The notes beneath the pieces were generated by a model that ran no database searches, was not told where the DNA came from, and saw nothing but the letters and a program-made list of their open reading frames with translations. 64,000 nucleotides of DNA, taken from Actinomycetes bacterium (GTDB lineage Bacteria > Bacillota > Sulfobacillia > Sulfobacillales > JAIMBI01). This document shows, piece by piece, positions 42,518 to 52,034 of the stretch. Each line of letters begins with the position of its first letter. Within the stretch, counting starts at the first letter, position 1. A program made the translations under genes and the position numbers. The stretch lies in the NCBI GenBank assembly GCA_023565505.1, contig JAIMBI010000017.1:1-64000 (forward strand), read 5' to 3'.

Positions 42518-43447
42518 TCATCCTGCGCCGATGCGCCTGAGCGGGGCCTCGGGCGCGAGGAACGCCAGCAGGTCGGGCAGCGCGGCGGCCGCCGCCCGGC
42601 GCCCGGCCTCGACCAGCTTTGCGTAGTCCCCGAAGCCGAAGAACGGCACGCCCGTCGTGTCCGGTGCAATCGTGAACACGGGGGCGCGCGGGGCCCTCAG
42701 GCGCGAGAGGGTCTCGGTCCAGTACGCGTCGGCGCGGGAGAGCACGCCGGTGATGCCGAGCGTCTCGCCTTCGACCGGCGGCGGGGCGGTCACGGTCACG
42801 GCCACCACCCGGTCGGGGCCGAGCGCGCGGGCCCAGTCCATGGGCAGGGTGTCGGCCACGCCCCCGTCCACCAGGACACGGCGGCCCCAGCGGGGGGCCA
42901 CGAACAGCCCCGGTATCGCCATCGTGGCGCCCAGGGCGAGTTCCAGGGGCACGTCGTCGACGACGAGCCACGGTCCGCCCCGGGGCGGCGGGGGGGCGGG
43001 ATGGGCGAAGGCGACGGCCGTCAAGGACACCACGTCGACCGCGGTGACGGCGCAGGGACACAGCCAGTCGCGGGTGCTGCGGGCGCGGGGCGCGAGCGCC
43101 AGGAGCGCCTGGAGGAAGCGGCGGGGGCTTATGAGCCCCGTCGCCGGGCGCCGGCCGCCCGGCCAGAGGTCGTGGAGCAGCCCCTCGGCGTTGACGCCGA
43201 AGTAGTCCCAGGGCCGGGCGGCCACGGCCGCGCCGACCTCCTGGATCCGGCGGGCGGGCACCCCCAGGGCGAGGAGGCCGGCGACAAGGCCCCCGGCGGA
43301 CGTCCCGGCCACGGCCGCCGGTTGCAGTCCGGCCTCGTCGAGCACGGCCAGCACCCCGAGGTGGGCGGCGCCGAGGAGACCCCCGCCGGATAGCGCCAGG
43401 GCGAACGGGGCCACGGAGCGCGGGCTCGGAGCCGGTGCGGCGGTCAT
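42518..43447 (-). CDS. Patatin-like phospholipase
   Basis: A 309-residue RssA/patatin-type serine esterase. The oxyanion loop is LALSGGGLLGAAHLG, the nucleophile is in VAGTSAGGLVAGLLALG, and the catalytic aspartate in RRVLVDGGVADTLPMD, giving the Ser-Asp dyad. It presumably hydrolyses phospholipid or other acyl esters in the cytosol. The ATG at 43447 has GGAGGAGGG upstream. The adjacent rightward thiolase gene is divergent. Confidence 0.88.
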   Translation of the reverse strand: MTAAPAPSPRSVAPFALALSGGGLLGAAHLGVLAVLDEAGLQPAAVAGTSAGGLVAGLLALGVPARRIQEVGAAVAARPWDYFGVNAEGLLHDLWPGGRRPATGLISPRRFLQALLALAPRARSTRDWLCPCAVTAVDVVSLTAVAFAHPAPPPPRGGPWLVVDDVPLELALGATMAIPGLFVAPRWGRRVLVDGGVADTLPMDWARALGPDRVVAVTVTAPPPVEGETLGITGVLSRADAYWTETLSRLRAPRAPVFTIAPDTTGVPFFGFGDYAKLVEAGRRAAAAALPDLLAFLAPEAPLRRIGAG

Positions 43448-43649
43448 TGCGAATCCCTCCTCCTGCACCTTACGCGGCGGGCGTCCCTCCGGCTTTCGCC
43501 CCGGGGCGGCGAAGTTTTGGCCCACGGGACAAATAGAAAGGACTCCATCTTTCAAAACGCCTCGGGTCGGTCTATGGTCGAGGTGACCGGAGCTCGGGCC
43601 GGCGTCGGGCGCCCGTCCGGCCGGGCGCCGGAAGGGAGGAGGCGGAACA
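43448..43649. promoter_or_regulatory. Divergent region, patatin and thiolase
   Basis: 202 bases with an A+T-richer centre (43510-43565). No confident promoter hexamers could be assigned. The thiolase binding site GGGAGGAGG is at 43635-43643. Confidence 0.3.
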
Positions 43650-44792
43650 ATGCCCGAGGCGGTTATCGTCGACGCCGTCCGCTCGCCCATCGGGCGGGCC
43701 TACAAGGGGTCGCTCCGCAACGAGCGCCCGGACGACGTCGGCGGGTACGTGATCGACCAGCTGATGCGGCGCAATCCCGCCGTGCCGCGCGAGTCCGTAG
43801 AGGACGTCATCTGCGGCTGCGGGCTGCCCGACGGGGAACAGGGCTTCAACCTGGGGCGGATTCTGGCGCTGACGGGCAACCTCGGCGTCACCGTGCCCGG
43901 CACCACCATCACGCGCTACTGTGCGTCGAGTCTCCAGAGCATCCGCATGGCGGCCCACGCCATCTGGTCGGGCGAGGGCGACACCTTCATCGCCGCCGGC
44001 GTGGAGTTCATCAGCCGGTATCCCAAGCGCGAGGACCACCGCAACCCGCGTTTTCTGGTCGAAGGGGCGCCGGAGATCTACATCAGCATGGGGCTGACGG
44101 CCGAGAACGTGGCCGAGCGCTTCGGGATCTCCCGGGAGGACCAGGACGCCTACGCCAAGCGGTCCCAGGACCTGGCGGTGGAGAGCCAGCGGAACGGCTT
44201 CTTCGACCGGGAGATCGTGCCCATCCCGCTGTCCGACGGCACCGTGATGACCAAGGACGACGGGCCGCGCCCGAACACGACGCTCGAGGTGCTGGCGACC
44301 CTCAAGCCCGCGTTCAAGGAGGGGGGCACGGTCACCGCGGGCAACTCCTGCCCGCTCAACGACGGCGCCGCGGCGGTGCTGGTGATGTCCGACACCCGCG
44401 CGCGGGAGCTCGGCCTGAAGCCCCGGGCCCGGATCGTCGCCTCGGCGGTGACGGCCCTCGACCCCGCGATTATGGGGGTGGGCCCCATCGAAGCGGTGCG
44501 GGCCGTGCTGAAGCGCGCCCGGATGACCCTCGACGACGTCGACATCGTGGAGCTCAACGAGGCGTTCGCGGCCCAGGTCCTGGCCGTCCAGCGGGCCCTG
44601 GACATCCCTCTGGAGAAGCTCAACCCCTTCGGGGGGGCCATCGCCCTGGGTCACCCCTACGGCATGACCGGGGCCCGGATCATGTGCACCCTGCTCAACG
44701 GCCTGGAGACCCGGGACCAGACGGTGGGCCTGGAGACGATGTGCGTGGGCGGCGGCCAGGGCATGGCCATGATCGTGGAGCGGCTCAACTGA
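43650..44792 (+). CDS. Thiolase (acetyl-CoA C-acyltransferase/acetyltransferase)
   Basis: A 380-residue thiolase II-type enzyme that cleaves or forms beta-ketoacyl-CoA. The acyl-accepting cysteine is C91 (TRYCASSLQ); the catalytic H335 is in GGAIALGHPYGMTGAR and C365 in MCVGGGQGMA. The length and start at ATG 43650 with GGGAGGAGG are normal for the family. It could split the acetoacetyl-CoA produced by the ketone pathway at 17-24 kb into two acetyl-CoA, although it is 20 kb away and not in that operon. Confidence 0.93.
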   Translation: MPEAVIVDAVRSPIGRAYKGSLRNERPDDVGGYVIDQLMRRNPAVPRESVEDVICGCGLPDGEQGFNLGRILALTGNLGVTVPGTTITRYCASSLQSIRMAAHAIWSGEGDTFIAAGVEFISRYPKREDHRNPRFLVEGAPEIYISMGLTAENVAERFGISREDQDAYAKRSQDLAVESQRNGFFDREIVPIPLSDGTVMTKDDGPRPNTTLEVLATLKPAFKEGGTVTAGNSCPLNDGAAAVLVMSDTRARELGLKPRARIVASAVTALDPAIMGVGPIEAVRAVLKRARMTLDDVDIVELNEAFAAQVLAVQRALDIPLEKLNPFGGAIALGHPYGMTGARIMCTLLNGLETRDQTVGLETMCVGGGQGMAMIVERLN

Positions 44793-44921
44793 TCCCCCGG
44801 GCGCCGGCCCGGGCCGAAAAACGCCGTGGGACCCTTAGCCGCGGCGCCCGCGCTGGTGTAGGCTGGAGACGACAGCACGCCGGCGGATGGAGGGCCCGCG
44901 CCGGCGGCGGGGAGGGCAGCG

Positions 44922-46067
44922 ATGCGGATTGTGGTGGCGCCCGACTCCTGGAAAGCGTCGCTCGACGCGCCGGCCGTCGTCGAGGCCACGCGCCGGGGCA
45001 TCCTGAACGCCTATCCGGACTGGGTGGTCGACGGCGTGGCCATGGCGGACGGCGGCGAGGGGACGGCGGAGGTGGTGGCCCGGGCCCGCGGCGGCACCTG
45101 GTGGACGGTCCCGACCGAGGACGCCTACGGCCGGCCCGTCACGGCCCCGCTGCTGGCGCTCGACGACGGGACGGTGGTGGTCGAGGTGGCCGCCGGACCC
45201 GGCTTCGTGCCGCCCGCCCGGCGGCCCCGGCCCGGCTGGGAGGCCACCAGCCGGGGGCTCGGCCGGATGATCCGGGCGGCCGTCGACCGGGGAGCGCGCC
45301 GCGTCGTGGTGACGCTGGGGGGCACGGGGTTCTCGGACGGCGGCATGGGCCTCCTCGAGGCGCTCGGGGCCCGCTGGGAGACGGACGTCCCGCCGGCGAC
45401 GACGTCCCTGGGCGCCACGGGCGCGGTCCGGCTGCCGTCGCTGCCGGTCCCCGTGGAGTGCTGGTGCGACGTCGACTCCCCGCTGACGGGACCCACGGGG
45501 GCCATCTTCCGTTTCGGGCCGCAGAAGGGGTTGCCGGACGAGCGGCTGGCCGAGTGGGATGCCGCCATGGCCGAGTGGGGCCGCCGGCTGGGCGAGGCGT
45601 GCGGCCGGGACGTGGCCGCCGTGCCCGGAGCGGGCGCGGCGGGGGGCGCCGGCGCGGCTCTCCTCGCGCTGGGGGCGACTATCCGGGCGGGCGGGGACGC
45701 GGTGGCCGACATTGTGGGGCTGGACGCCCGGATGGCCGCTGCCGACGTGGTGATCACCGGGGAGGGGGCGGTCGACGCGCAGAGCGCGGGCGGCAAGGTG
45801 GTCGGCACGGTGGCGCGCCGGGGCAGCCGGTTGGGGAAACCGGTGGTGGCGTTGGCAGGGACGGTGGGCCCCGGGGCCGACGCGCTCTACCCGCAGGGGC
45901 TCAAGGCCATCTACCCGGCGCTGCCCGGACCGATGACCCTCGACGAGGCCGTCGCGGGGGCCGCCCGGCTCATCGAGCAGGCCAGCGCGCACTTAGCCCG
46001 ATGGCTGGCCTGGGCCGCCGGAGCCGTGACCACCCCGGACGGAGGGACTGAGCGATATGGCGGTTGA
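44922..46067 (+). CDS. Glycerate kinase (GlxK/GarK family)
   Basis: A 381-residue glycerate kinase, with the N-terminal MRIVVAPDSWKASLDAPAV, MADGGEGTAEVV, VTLGGTGFSDGGMGLLEALG, and the C-terminal ITGEGAVDAQSAGGK motif. It phosphorylates glycerate to a phosphoglycerate, feeding glyoxylate/tartronate semialdehyde products into glycolysis. A matching tartronate-semialdehyde-reductase-like gene is at 60.1 kb. The ATG at 44922 follows GGGGAGGG. It overlaps the next gene by 11 bases. Confidence 0.92.
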   Translation: MRIVVAPDSWKASLDAPAVVEATRRGILNAYPDWVVDGVAMADGGEGTAEVVARARGGTWWTVPTEDAYGRPVTAPLLALDDGTVVVEVAAGPGFVPPARRPRPGWEATSRGLGRMIRAAVDRGARRVVVTLGGTGFSDGGMGLLEALGARWETDVPPATTSLGATGAVRLPSLPVPVECWCDVDSPLTGPTGAIFRFGPQKGLPDERLAEWDAAMAEWGRRLGEACGRDVAAVPGAGAAGGAGAALLALGATIRAGGDAVADIVGLDARMAAADVVITGEGAVDAQSAGGKVVGTVARRGSRLGKPVVALAGTVGPGADALYPQGLKAIYPALPGPMTLDEAVAGAARLIEQASAHLARWLAWAAGAVTTPDGGTERYGG

Positions 46068-46746
46068 TGCACTGGCGGCGGCGGTGACCGCCCTCGTCGC
46101 GGTCATCCTGGCACTCACGTTCGGACGGCAGTACGCCCGCCGCGGAAGTCTCCACGCGCTGTGGTGGGGCATCGCGTTCCTGGCCACCGCCGGGGCGGCG
46201 GCCCTGCAGTTGGCGGGCTTCCTGCGAGGCGCGTTCGACCCCGGCGGCTACCGGGTCTACGTCGTGCTGGCCGCGGCCGTCCCCGCGCTGATGGGGGCCG
46301 GGACGCTGTTCCTGCTCTGGCCCCGCTGGGCCTGGCCGTACACGGCCCTGACCCTGGCTTTCGTCGCGCTGACGGCCGTCGGTGCGGGCACGGCTCCCCT
46401 CGCCCCGGGCCTGCTGCATGCGGTCCTGCGCGCCAGCGAGGAGGTGACGCGGGTGCTGCCGTCGAGCCTCGTGACGACGGGCTTCGCCGTGCTGGGGACG
46501 CTCGGGGCGCTGGCCTTGGTGCTGGGCGCGCTGTGGTCGTGGTGGCGGACGCGTCTGGGATACAACCTCCTCATCGCCGCGGGCGGGGTCGTCTTCTCCG
46601 TCGCCGACAGCCTGGCCGCCTACGGCGTCGCGGCCCTCTTCTACGTCGCCCAGATCGCGGGTATTCTGCTGCTGTACTGGGGCGTCGAGGCCAGCCGGCG
46701 GCGTCGCGAGCAGGTCGGCGCGGTGCCCCGCTCGACGGCCTCCTGA
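46057..46746 (+). CDS. Seven-helix membrane protein of unknown function
   Basis: A 229-residue protein that is hydrophobic over nearly its whole length, with about seven membrane helices, a short cytosolic basic C-terminus (EASRRRREQ) and no motif I recognise. It starts inside the glycerate kinase gene and is followed 27 bases later by the hemerythrin gene, so it is probably co-transcribed with both. A sensor or small-molecule channel role would be guesswork. Confidence 0.8.
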   Translation: MAVDALAAAVTALVAVILALTFGRQYARRGSLHALWWGIAFLATAGAAALQLAGFLRGAFDPGGYRVYVVLAAAVPALMGAGTLFLLWPRWAWPYTALTLAFVALTAVGAGTAPLAPGLLHAVLRASEEVTRVLPSSLVTTGFAVLGTLGALALVLGALWSWWRTRLGYNLLIAAGGVVFSVADSLAAYGVAALFYVAQIAGILLLYWGVEASRRRREQVGAVPRSTAS

Positions 46747-46773
46747 AGATCACGAAGCGGGAGGGAAGAGACC

Positions 46774-47220
46774 GTGGAGACGCCCCTGTGGCAACGCTGG
46801 CGCGACGTCCACCGGGCGCACGCGGCCCTGGCGGAGCGGCTCGCCGCGGAGGAGGAGCCGGAAGCCTGGACAGGCGCCGGCTGGGACGCGTTGGTCCGGG
46901 AGATGGCCGACGCCATCGACTTCCACCGGCGCTTCGAGGAGACGGTGTTCTTCCCCCGGTTGGCGCGGTATTTCGTCGGCGGCGGCCCGGTGCCGATCGC
47001 GGTCCGGGAGCACCGCCAGTGGGCCGAGGCGTGGGACGAGATCGTGGCTCTCGTGGGGGCGGGGCGGCGGGACGCGGGGCGGGACCGGGCCCGGGCACTC
47101 GCCGCCGCGGTCCGGCTGCACCTGCGCAAGGAGGACCTCACGCTGCTGCCCGTCGCCCGGGCTCGGCTGTCGAGCCGCGATTGGCAAAAGCTTCAGGAGC
47201 TGGCGGACACCTTCGCCTGA
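46774..47220 (+). CDS. Hemerythrin HHE domain protein
   Basis: A 148-residue four-helix di-iron protein. Candidate iron ligands are in order H16 (VHRAHAAL), H51 and E55 (DFHRRFEETVFFP), H80 (REHRQWAEAW), and H116 and E120 (LHLRKEDLTLLP), the standard HHE pattern. Likely to bind oxygen or nitric oxide, or to take part in iron or oxidative-stress handling. The GTG start at 46774 has GGGAGGG upstream. Its 3' end overlaps the convergent DUF89 gene by 28 bases. Confidence 0.88.
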   Translation: METPLWQRWRDVHRAHAALAERLAAEEEPEAWTGAGWDALVREMADAIDFHRRFEETVFFPRLARYFVGGGPVPIAVREHRQWAEAWDEIVALVGAGRRDAGRDRARALAAAVRLHLRKEDLTLLPVARARLSSRDWQKLQELADTFA

Positions 47221-48068
47221 GGGGGCCGGAACCACACCACGGTGGCCTGCTCGGGAACGGAGAGGAGCCGGGCCGACGGCGGGCACTTGGCCCGGTAGGC
47301 GAACACGACCGGCGCTGCCAGGTCCCGGTGGGACAGGGTTTCCAGGTGGGCGAGCCCCTTGGCTACGATGAGGTCGGCGGTCTCGAGGAGCCGCTCGACC
47401 CGGGGCGCCACGCGCCCCGGCAGGACGCCCGAGCAGTCGGTGCCGTTGTCGACGACCGTCGCGACGGTGTCGAGCCCGATGGCCCGGGCCTCCCGCCGGG
47501 TGACGTCGTTGAGGATGGGGCCGCCCTTGACCACCGCCGTCAACGCGAAACCCCGCGCCTGGAGAGCGCGCAGCACCTCGCGGTCGAAGACCGCCTCCCC
47601 GGCATTGTCGAGCAGGTAGACGACGTGCGCGCCCGGATGTGCGTCGAGCCACGCCAGCACGGCCGGCCGGTCGTCGTGGGCCGGGGGCTCGGTCGCGGCC
47701 GCCTCGAAGCTCGCCCACAGGGGATCCAGCGAGGGGTCGAGTCCCGCGTCGATGGCGTTGGCCGCCGCCGCCAACGCCAGCCGGCCGGCGAGGTCCGCCA
47801 GCGGCAGGGAATGGGCGGCCCACCACGCCTCGGCCCGGGCGTCGGCGGCATCCTTGGCCGCCCGGTACGGATCCTCGTCCCCGACGGCGGCCTTGACCGC
47901 ATCGTACATCGCCGTGAGCATCGCCCCGGGATTGTCCGCGCGGGCGAGGGCCTCGCCGGCCACCGCGAGCAGCGGCCCCACGTGCCGACGCCAGTCGGGG
48001 TCCCGGACGCTCAACGTGCGGACCAGCTGGATCGCGGCGCACGCGCCGCACTCGATGGCCACCTCCAC
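47193..48068 (-). CDS. DUF89/ARMT1-like damage-control phosphatase
   Basis: A 291-residue DUF89 protein of the short bacterial/archaeal type. N-terminal cysteines C7 and C10 are in ECGACA. Metal and phosphate residues are in [13 protein letters not shown] (Asp-Asn), [17 protein letters not shown] and [11 protein letters not shown]. Family members are metal-dependent phosphatases that dispose of aberrant sugar phosphates. The GTG start at 48068 is preceded by GGAGGG. Divergent from the trpB-like gene. Confidence 0.85.
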   Translation of the reverse strand: MEVAIECGACAAIQLVRTLSVRDPDWRRHVGPLLAVAGEALARADNPGAMLTAMYDAVKAAVGDEDPYRAAKDAADARAEAWWAAHSLPLADLAGRLALAAAANAIDAGLDPSLDPLWASFEAAATEPPAHDDRPAVLAWLDAHPGAHVVYLLDNAGEAVFDREVLRALQARGFALTAVVKGGPILNDVTRREARAIGLDTVATVVDNGTDCSGVLPGRVAPRVERLLETADLIVAKGLAHLETLSHRDLAAPVVFAYRAKCPPSARLLSVPEQATVVWFRPPQAKVSASS

Positions 48069-48283
48069 CGTCGGTCCCTCCTCCGCGGCAGCGGTACCGG
48101 CTCGAGCCGGCTTCCGGTCCGAGTGTAACAGATGCGCGGTCGGCGCGGGCTCGGCGCGCCGGCCGCTTCCCCGCCCGCGCGGCAGCCGGCGGAGGCATGA
48201 ACCCGTGCGGCGGCGGGCCGGAAGGAACAGCGCCGACGGATGTGGAATCCCCGGCCAGAAACTCTGGACGAAGGAGTCGGGTC

Positions 48284-49654
48284 ATGGCCGAGGCGTTTGA
48301 CGGGACCAAGGTGCTGTTGTCGGAGTCGGAGATCCCCACCCATTGGTACAACATCCAGGCGGACATGCCCAACCTGCCGCCGCCCCCGTTGGGACCGGAC
48401 GGCAAGCCGGTGGACCCGGCGGCCCTGGCCCGGATCTTTCCCCTGCCGCTCCTGGAGCAGGAGATGACCCGGGAGCGGTGGATCGCGATCCCGGAGGAGG
48501 TTCGCACCCTGTACCGCCTGTGGCGCCCGACGCCGCTCTACCGGGCGCGGCGGCTGGAGCGGGCCCTCGACACCCCGGCGGAGATCTGGTTCAAGTACGA
48601 GGGGGTCAGTCCCGCCGGGAGCCACAAGCTCAACACCGCCCTGCCCCAGGCGTACTACAACCGGGAGGCCGGCGTGCGGCAGCTGGTCACCGAGACCGGG
48701 GCCGGCCAGTGGGGCACGGCCCTGTCCATCGCTTCCCGCATGATGGGCCTCGGCTGCACGGTGTACATGGTGCGGGTCAGCTACGACCAGAAGCCCTACC
48801 GGCGCATCCTCATGGAGACCTACGGGGCGGAGGTCTACGCCAGCCCCACGGACCGCACCGCGGCGGGGCGCGCCGTGCTGGCGCAGGACCCCGACTCGCC
48901 CGGCAGCCTCGGGATCGCCATCAGCGAGGCGGTGGAGGTGGCCGCCTCGCGGGACGACACCAACTACGCCCTGGGCAGCGTGCTCAACCACGTCCTGCTG
49001 CACCAGACGGTGATCGGGCTCGAGGCCAAGCGGCAGCTCGAGAAAGTGGACCGTTATCCCGACGTGGTCATCGCCTCGTGCGGCGGCGGCAGCAACTTCG
49101 GCGGGGTGGCGTTCCCGTTCGTGGGGGACAAGCTCACCGCCGGGCGGCGGGTGCGCGTGATGGCCGTTGAACCGAGCGCCTGCCCCACGCTCACGCAGGG
49201 ACGGTTCGCCTACGACTTCGGGGACGTGGCGGGGCTGACGCCGCTGCTCCGGATGTACACCCTGGGCCATCAGTTCATGCCCCCGGGCATCCATGCCGGC
49301 GGCCTCCGGTACCACGGCGACTCGCCCCTGGTGTCCCAGCTCTACCACGACGGCATCATCGAGGCCCGGGCCTACGGGCAGGTGGCGGTGTTCGAGGCGG
49401 CGGTCCAGTTCGCGCGCCAGGAAGGGATCCTCCCGGCTCCGGAGAGCGCCCACGCGATCCGGGCCGCCATCGACGAGGCCCTGGCGGCGAAGGAGGCCGG
49501 CGAGCGCCGGGTCATCCTCTTCAACCTCTCCGGGCACGGGCACTTCGACTTGGCCGCGTACAGCGACTTCTTGGCCGGCCGGCTCGAGGACGTCGCCTTC
49601 GACCCCGCCGCGATGGAGCGGAGTCTCGCCGCCCTGCCGGCCATCCCGGACTGA
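48284..49654 (+). CDS. trpB: TrpB2-type tryptophan synthase beta-like protein
   Basis: A 456-residue PLP enzyme of the TrpB2 class, which makes tryptophan from indole and serine without a TrpA partner. The PLP lysine is K115 in [21 protein letters not shown] and the phosphate-binding CGGGSNFGG follow. The long N-terminal region (about 80 residues before the fold) and the absence of other trp genes both fit TrpB2. The ATG at 48284 follows AAGGAG. In-frame sequence upstream to 48197 is not family-like. Confidence 0.93.
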   Translation: MAEAFDGTKVLLSESEIPTHWYNIQADMPNLPPPPLGPDGKPVDPAALARIFPLPLLEQEMTRERWIAIPEEVRTLYRLWRPTPLYRARRLERALDTPAEIWFKYEGVSPAGSHKLNTALPQAYYNREAGVRQLVTETGAGQWGTALSIASRMMGLGCTVYMVRVSYDQKPYRRILMETYGAEVYASPTDRTAAGRAVLAQDPDSPGSLGIAISEAVEVAASRDDTNYALGSVLNHVLLHQTVIGLEAKRQLEKVDRYPDVVIASCGGGSNFGGVAFPFVGDKLTAGRRVRVMAVEPSACPTLTQGRFAYDFGDVAGLTPLLRMYTLGHQFMPPGIHAGGLRYHGDSPLVSQLYHDGIIEARAYGQVAVFEAAVQFARQEGILPAPESAHAIRAAIDEALAAKEAGERRVILFNLSGHGHFDLAAYSDFLAGRLEDVAFDPAAMERSLAALPAIPD

Positions 49655-49712
49655 GCGCCCGGCCACCACACGCGGGGCGGGGCCCGGTCGGCCGCCGCCC
49701 CGTCCCGGGCGC
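49655..49712. terminator. Nested inverted repeat between convergent genes
   Basis: An outer stem GCGCCCGG (49655-49662) with CCGGGCGC (49705-49712) encloses an inner GGGGCGG/CCGCCCC stem. It fills the whole gap between the two convergent stop codons. There is no T run, but position and symmetry suggest a bidirectional terminator. Confidence 0.45.
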
Positions 49713-50330
49713 CTAGATCCCGGCCAGCCCCAGCGGCATGAGGACGACGTTCCAGAGACCGTTGTCGAGCGCCCGCAGCAGCACCTGCCCCGTGTTGGGG
49801 ACGTAGAGCCGGCGGGCGGCGGGTCCGGGAGCGCCGAGCACCTGGAGCACGGCGGCCTTGACACAGTCCGCGTGGGTGGCCGCCACGACCAAGCCGCCGC
49901 CGGGTCGGAGGCGGTTGAGACCCTGCATCACGCGCGCACCCACCCCGCTGATGCGTTCGCCGGCCGGAGGCGGGTTGGCTTCCGGATCCTGACGCCAGGC
50001 CCGCCAGGCTTCGGGCTGCTGTTCCGCGATCTCCCGCCGGACCAGGCCGTCCCACAGGCCCATGTCGAGCTCGGCGAACTCCGGCCAGTCCTCGATGGTC
50101 AGCCCGCGTGCCTCGGCCAGGGGCTCGAGGGTTTCCCGGGCCCGCCGGAGGGGACTCGACACCAGCCGGGCGATGGGTACCCCGGCGAGCTGGCCGGCCA
50201 ACTGCCGCGCCTGTTCCCACCCGCGGGGCGTCAGGCCCGGATCCCAAGTCCGAAAGGCGAAGCGCCCGAGCGCGTTCGCCTGGCTCTCCGCGTGGCGGAC
50301 CAGGAGGACCAGCAGGGGCCGCGAAGCCAT
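49713..50330 (-). CDS. Histidine phosphatase family protein (phosphoglycerate mutase-like)
   Basis: A 205-residue branch 1 histidine phosphatase. The catalytic motif is LVRHAESQAN, with SSPLRRARET, the acidic FAELDMGLWDGL, and the second histidine in VAATHADCVKA. Such proteins act as cofactor-dependent mutases or, more often at this length, as phosphatases of small metabolites (CobC-like). The ATG at 50330 follows GAGGTGATGCC. The substrate is unknown. Confidence 0.88.
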   Translation of the reverse strand: MASRPLLVLLVRHAESQANALGRFAFRTWDPGLTPRGWEQARQLAGQLAGVPIARLVSSPLRRARETLEPLAEARGLTIEDWPEFAELDMGLWDGLVRREIAEQQPEAWRAWRQDPEANPPPAGERISGVGARVMQGLNRLRPGGGLVVAATHADCVKAAVLQVLGAPGPAARRLYVPNTGQVLLRALDNGLWNVVLMPLGLAGI

Positions 50331-50503
50331 GGCATCACCTCGTTGCGGCCGGTGGCACACCGGCCCGGAATCCTGGCCGCGGGCGCCGGGGCGGGCCCGG
50401 GCGCCCGCCGCCCCCGGTCCGCGCCACGCCAGGGACATTTGGACACCAGGCGTCACGCTTCCTGCCGTCGGGGGCGGCGGTGGCCGGGCGGCGGGCGGGT
50501 CGC

Positions 50504-50509
50504 TAGAAT
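50504..50509 (+). promoter_or_regulatory. Probable -10 element for the marR gene
   Basis: TAGAAT lies 18 bases before the ATG, which implies a very short leader. No good -35 hexamer is visible in the surrounding G+C-rich sequence. Confidence 0.35.
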
Positions 50510-50526
50510 GGGCGGGGAGGCGAGCC

Positions 50527-51033
50527 ATGGGCGGAGCGGAGCACGGCGACACCCTGCCGGCGGGCGCGGGGCGTCTCGCGCGCGCCTGGCTTAGGGCCGC
50601 GCGCCAGGTGGAGGTGCTGTTCCGAACCGCGGCGCTGCCCTCCCCGACGCAGTGGGACCTGCTCGACATTCTGATGGAGCGGGGTCCGCTGCCCCTGATG
50701 GACACGGCCGCGGCGGCGGGGATCAGCGGGGCGACGGCCGCCCGCGCGGTGGACGCGGCCGCCGCACGGGGATGGCTGGTTAAGGACCGCGACCCGCAGG
50801 ACCGCCGGATCGTCTGGCTGCGCGTGACGCCCGCCGGCGAGGCGGTCCACCGCGAGGTCGTGGCGGCGACGGCCCGGCGCCTCGACACCCTGCTGGCGGG
50901 GGTCGACCCCGAGGACCGGGCGCGCCTGGCGAATGCCCTGGAGCGCATGCTCCGGAACGGGCGGGGCCGACCGGAGGAGAGCGGGGCGGCGCGCCCGGAG
51001 GAGGCGGCGGAGTGGCCGGGGCTCAGGGACTAG
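50527..51033 (+). CDS. MarR family transcriptional regulator
   Basis: A 168-residue MarR-type winged helix protein: LPSPTQWDLLDILMERGPLPLMDTA, recognition helix SGATAARAVDAAAARGWL, and the wing DRDPQDRRIVWLRVTPAGEA. It probably regulates its own transcript, including the overlapping NAD-kinase-like gene downstream, in response to a small phenolic or acid ligand. The ATG at 50527 follows GGGGAGG. Confidence 0.87.
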   Translation: MGGAEHGDTLPAGAGRLARAWLRAARQVEVLFRTAALPSPTQWDLLDILMERGPLPLMDTAAAAGISGATAARAVDAAAARGWLVKDRDPQDRRIVWLRVTPAGEAVHREVVAATARRLDTLLAGVDPEDRARLANALERMLRNGRGRPEESGAARPEEAAEWPGLRD

Positions 51034-52034
51034 TGGGCATCCTGGTCAACCCCATGGCCGGACGGGACATCCGTCGGCTGGTGGCGCTGGCGCCCATGGC
51101 TTCGGCTCCGGAGAAGGTCCTCCGCCTGCGCCGCGTCGTCGCGGGGCTGGTCGCGGCCGGGGCCCGCGCCCTGGTGGCGGAGGACGGCCAGGGGATTGCC
51201 CGGGAGGCGGCGTCGGCCGCTCGGGGCGCGGTTGCCGTGGTGGCGACGGGCGGCGTTGAGGAGGGCGCCGAGGCCACGCGGAGGGCCGCGGCGGCCCTGG
51301 TCGCGGAGGGCGCCGCGGTGGTCGTCGCCGTGGGCGGCGACGGCACGCAGCGCGCCGTGGCGCGGGCCGGGTTGCCGGTCCCGGTGCTGCCGCTGGCCGG
51401 GGGGACGAACAACGTGGCCTGCTGGACGGGCGACGAGACGGCGGCCGGCTTGGCCGCGGGGCTGGTGGCCGTCGGCGCCGTGGCCCCGGAGCGGGTCACC
51501 CGGCCGGCCAAGGTCCTGCGGGTGACCCTGCCCCACGGGGAGGACCTTGCCCTGGTGGACGTGGCCCTGGTGCGGGCCGCGTACGTGGGGGCTCTGGCCG
51601 TGTGGGACGCCGGGGCGGTCCGGGCCCTGGTGCTGGCGGTGGCGGACCCGACGCGTCCCGGCCTGTCCAATGTGGGCGGGTTCGTCGCCCCCCTCGGGGG
51701 AGACGAGGACGCCGTGCTGGTCCTGGACCTCGGCGACGGTCCGGTGTTTCCCGGCGTGCTCGCGCCCGGGGCGGTGGGGCGGTTCGGGGTGCGGGCCCAC
51801 CGGCGGCTTCCCCTGGGCAGGCCGGTCCTGCTGGAGGCCGACACCGCGGCGACGCTGGCCCTCGACGGGGAGCGGAGCTGGACGGTGCGGCCGGGGGAGA
51901 CGGTGCGAGTGGTGGGAGACCGGACCGGGCCGCCCGTGCTAGATCCGCGGGCCGCTCTGGCCGCCTTCGTCGCGCAGGGCGGCCGCCTCCCAGATGGCGT
52001 CCGCCAGGCGCCGGGGATCTCCGAGGGAGGGTAG
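51012..52034 (+). CDS. AcoX/NAD-kinase-like family protein
   Basis: A 340-residue protein of the ATP-NAD kinase superfamily, closest in pattern to AcoX proteins of acetoin and diol clusters. It shows LVGILVNPMAGRDIRRLVALA, the nucleotide-binding VVVAVGGDGTQRAV, and PLAGGTNNVACW, where NAD kinases have a GT(L)NNF-type motif. Its role in AcoX operons is unproven; a kinase acting on NAD or a polyol is possible. The GTG at 51012 follows GAGGAGG and overlaps the marR gene by 22 bases. Its last 96 bases overlap the convergent HAD gene. Confidence 0.8.
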   Translation: MAGAQGLVGILVNPMAGRDIRRLVALAPMASAPEKVLRLRRVVAGLVAAGARALVAEDGQGIAREAASAARGAVAVVATGGVEEGAEATRRAAAALVAEGAAVVVAVGGDGTQRAVARAGLPVPVLPLAGGTNNVACWTGDETAAGLAAGLVAVGAVAPERVTRPAKVLRVTLPHGEDLALVDVALVRAAYVGALAVWDAGAVRALVLAVADPTRPGLSNVGGFVAPLGGDEDAVLVLDLGDGPVFPGVLAPGAVGRFGVRAHRRLPLGRPVLLEADTAATLALDGERSWTVRPGETVRVVGDRTGPPVLDPRAALAAFVAQGGRLPDGVRQAPGISEGG

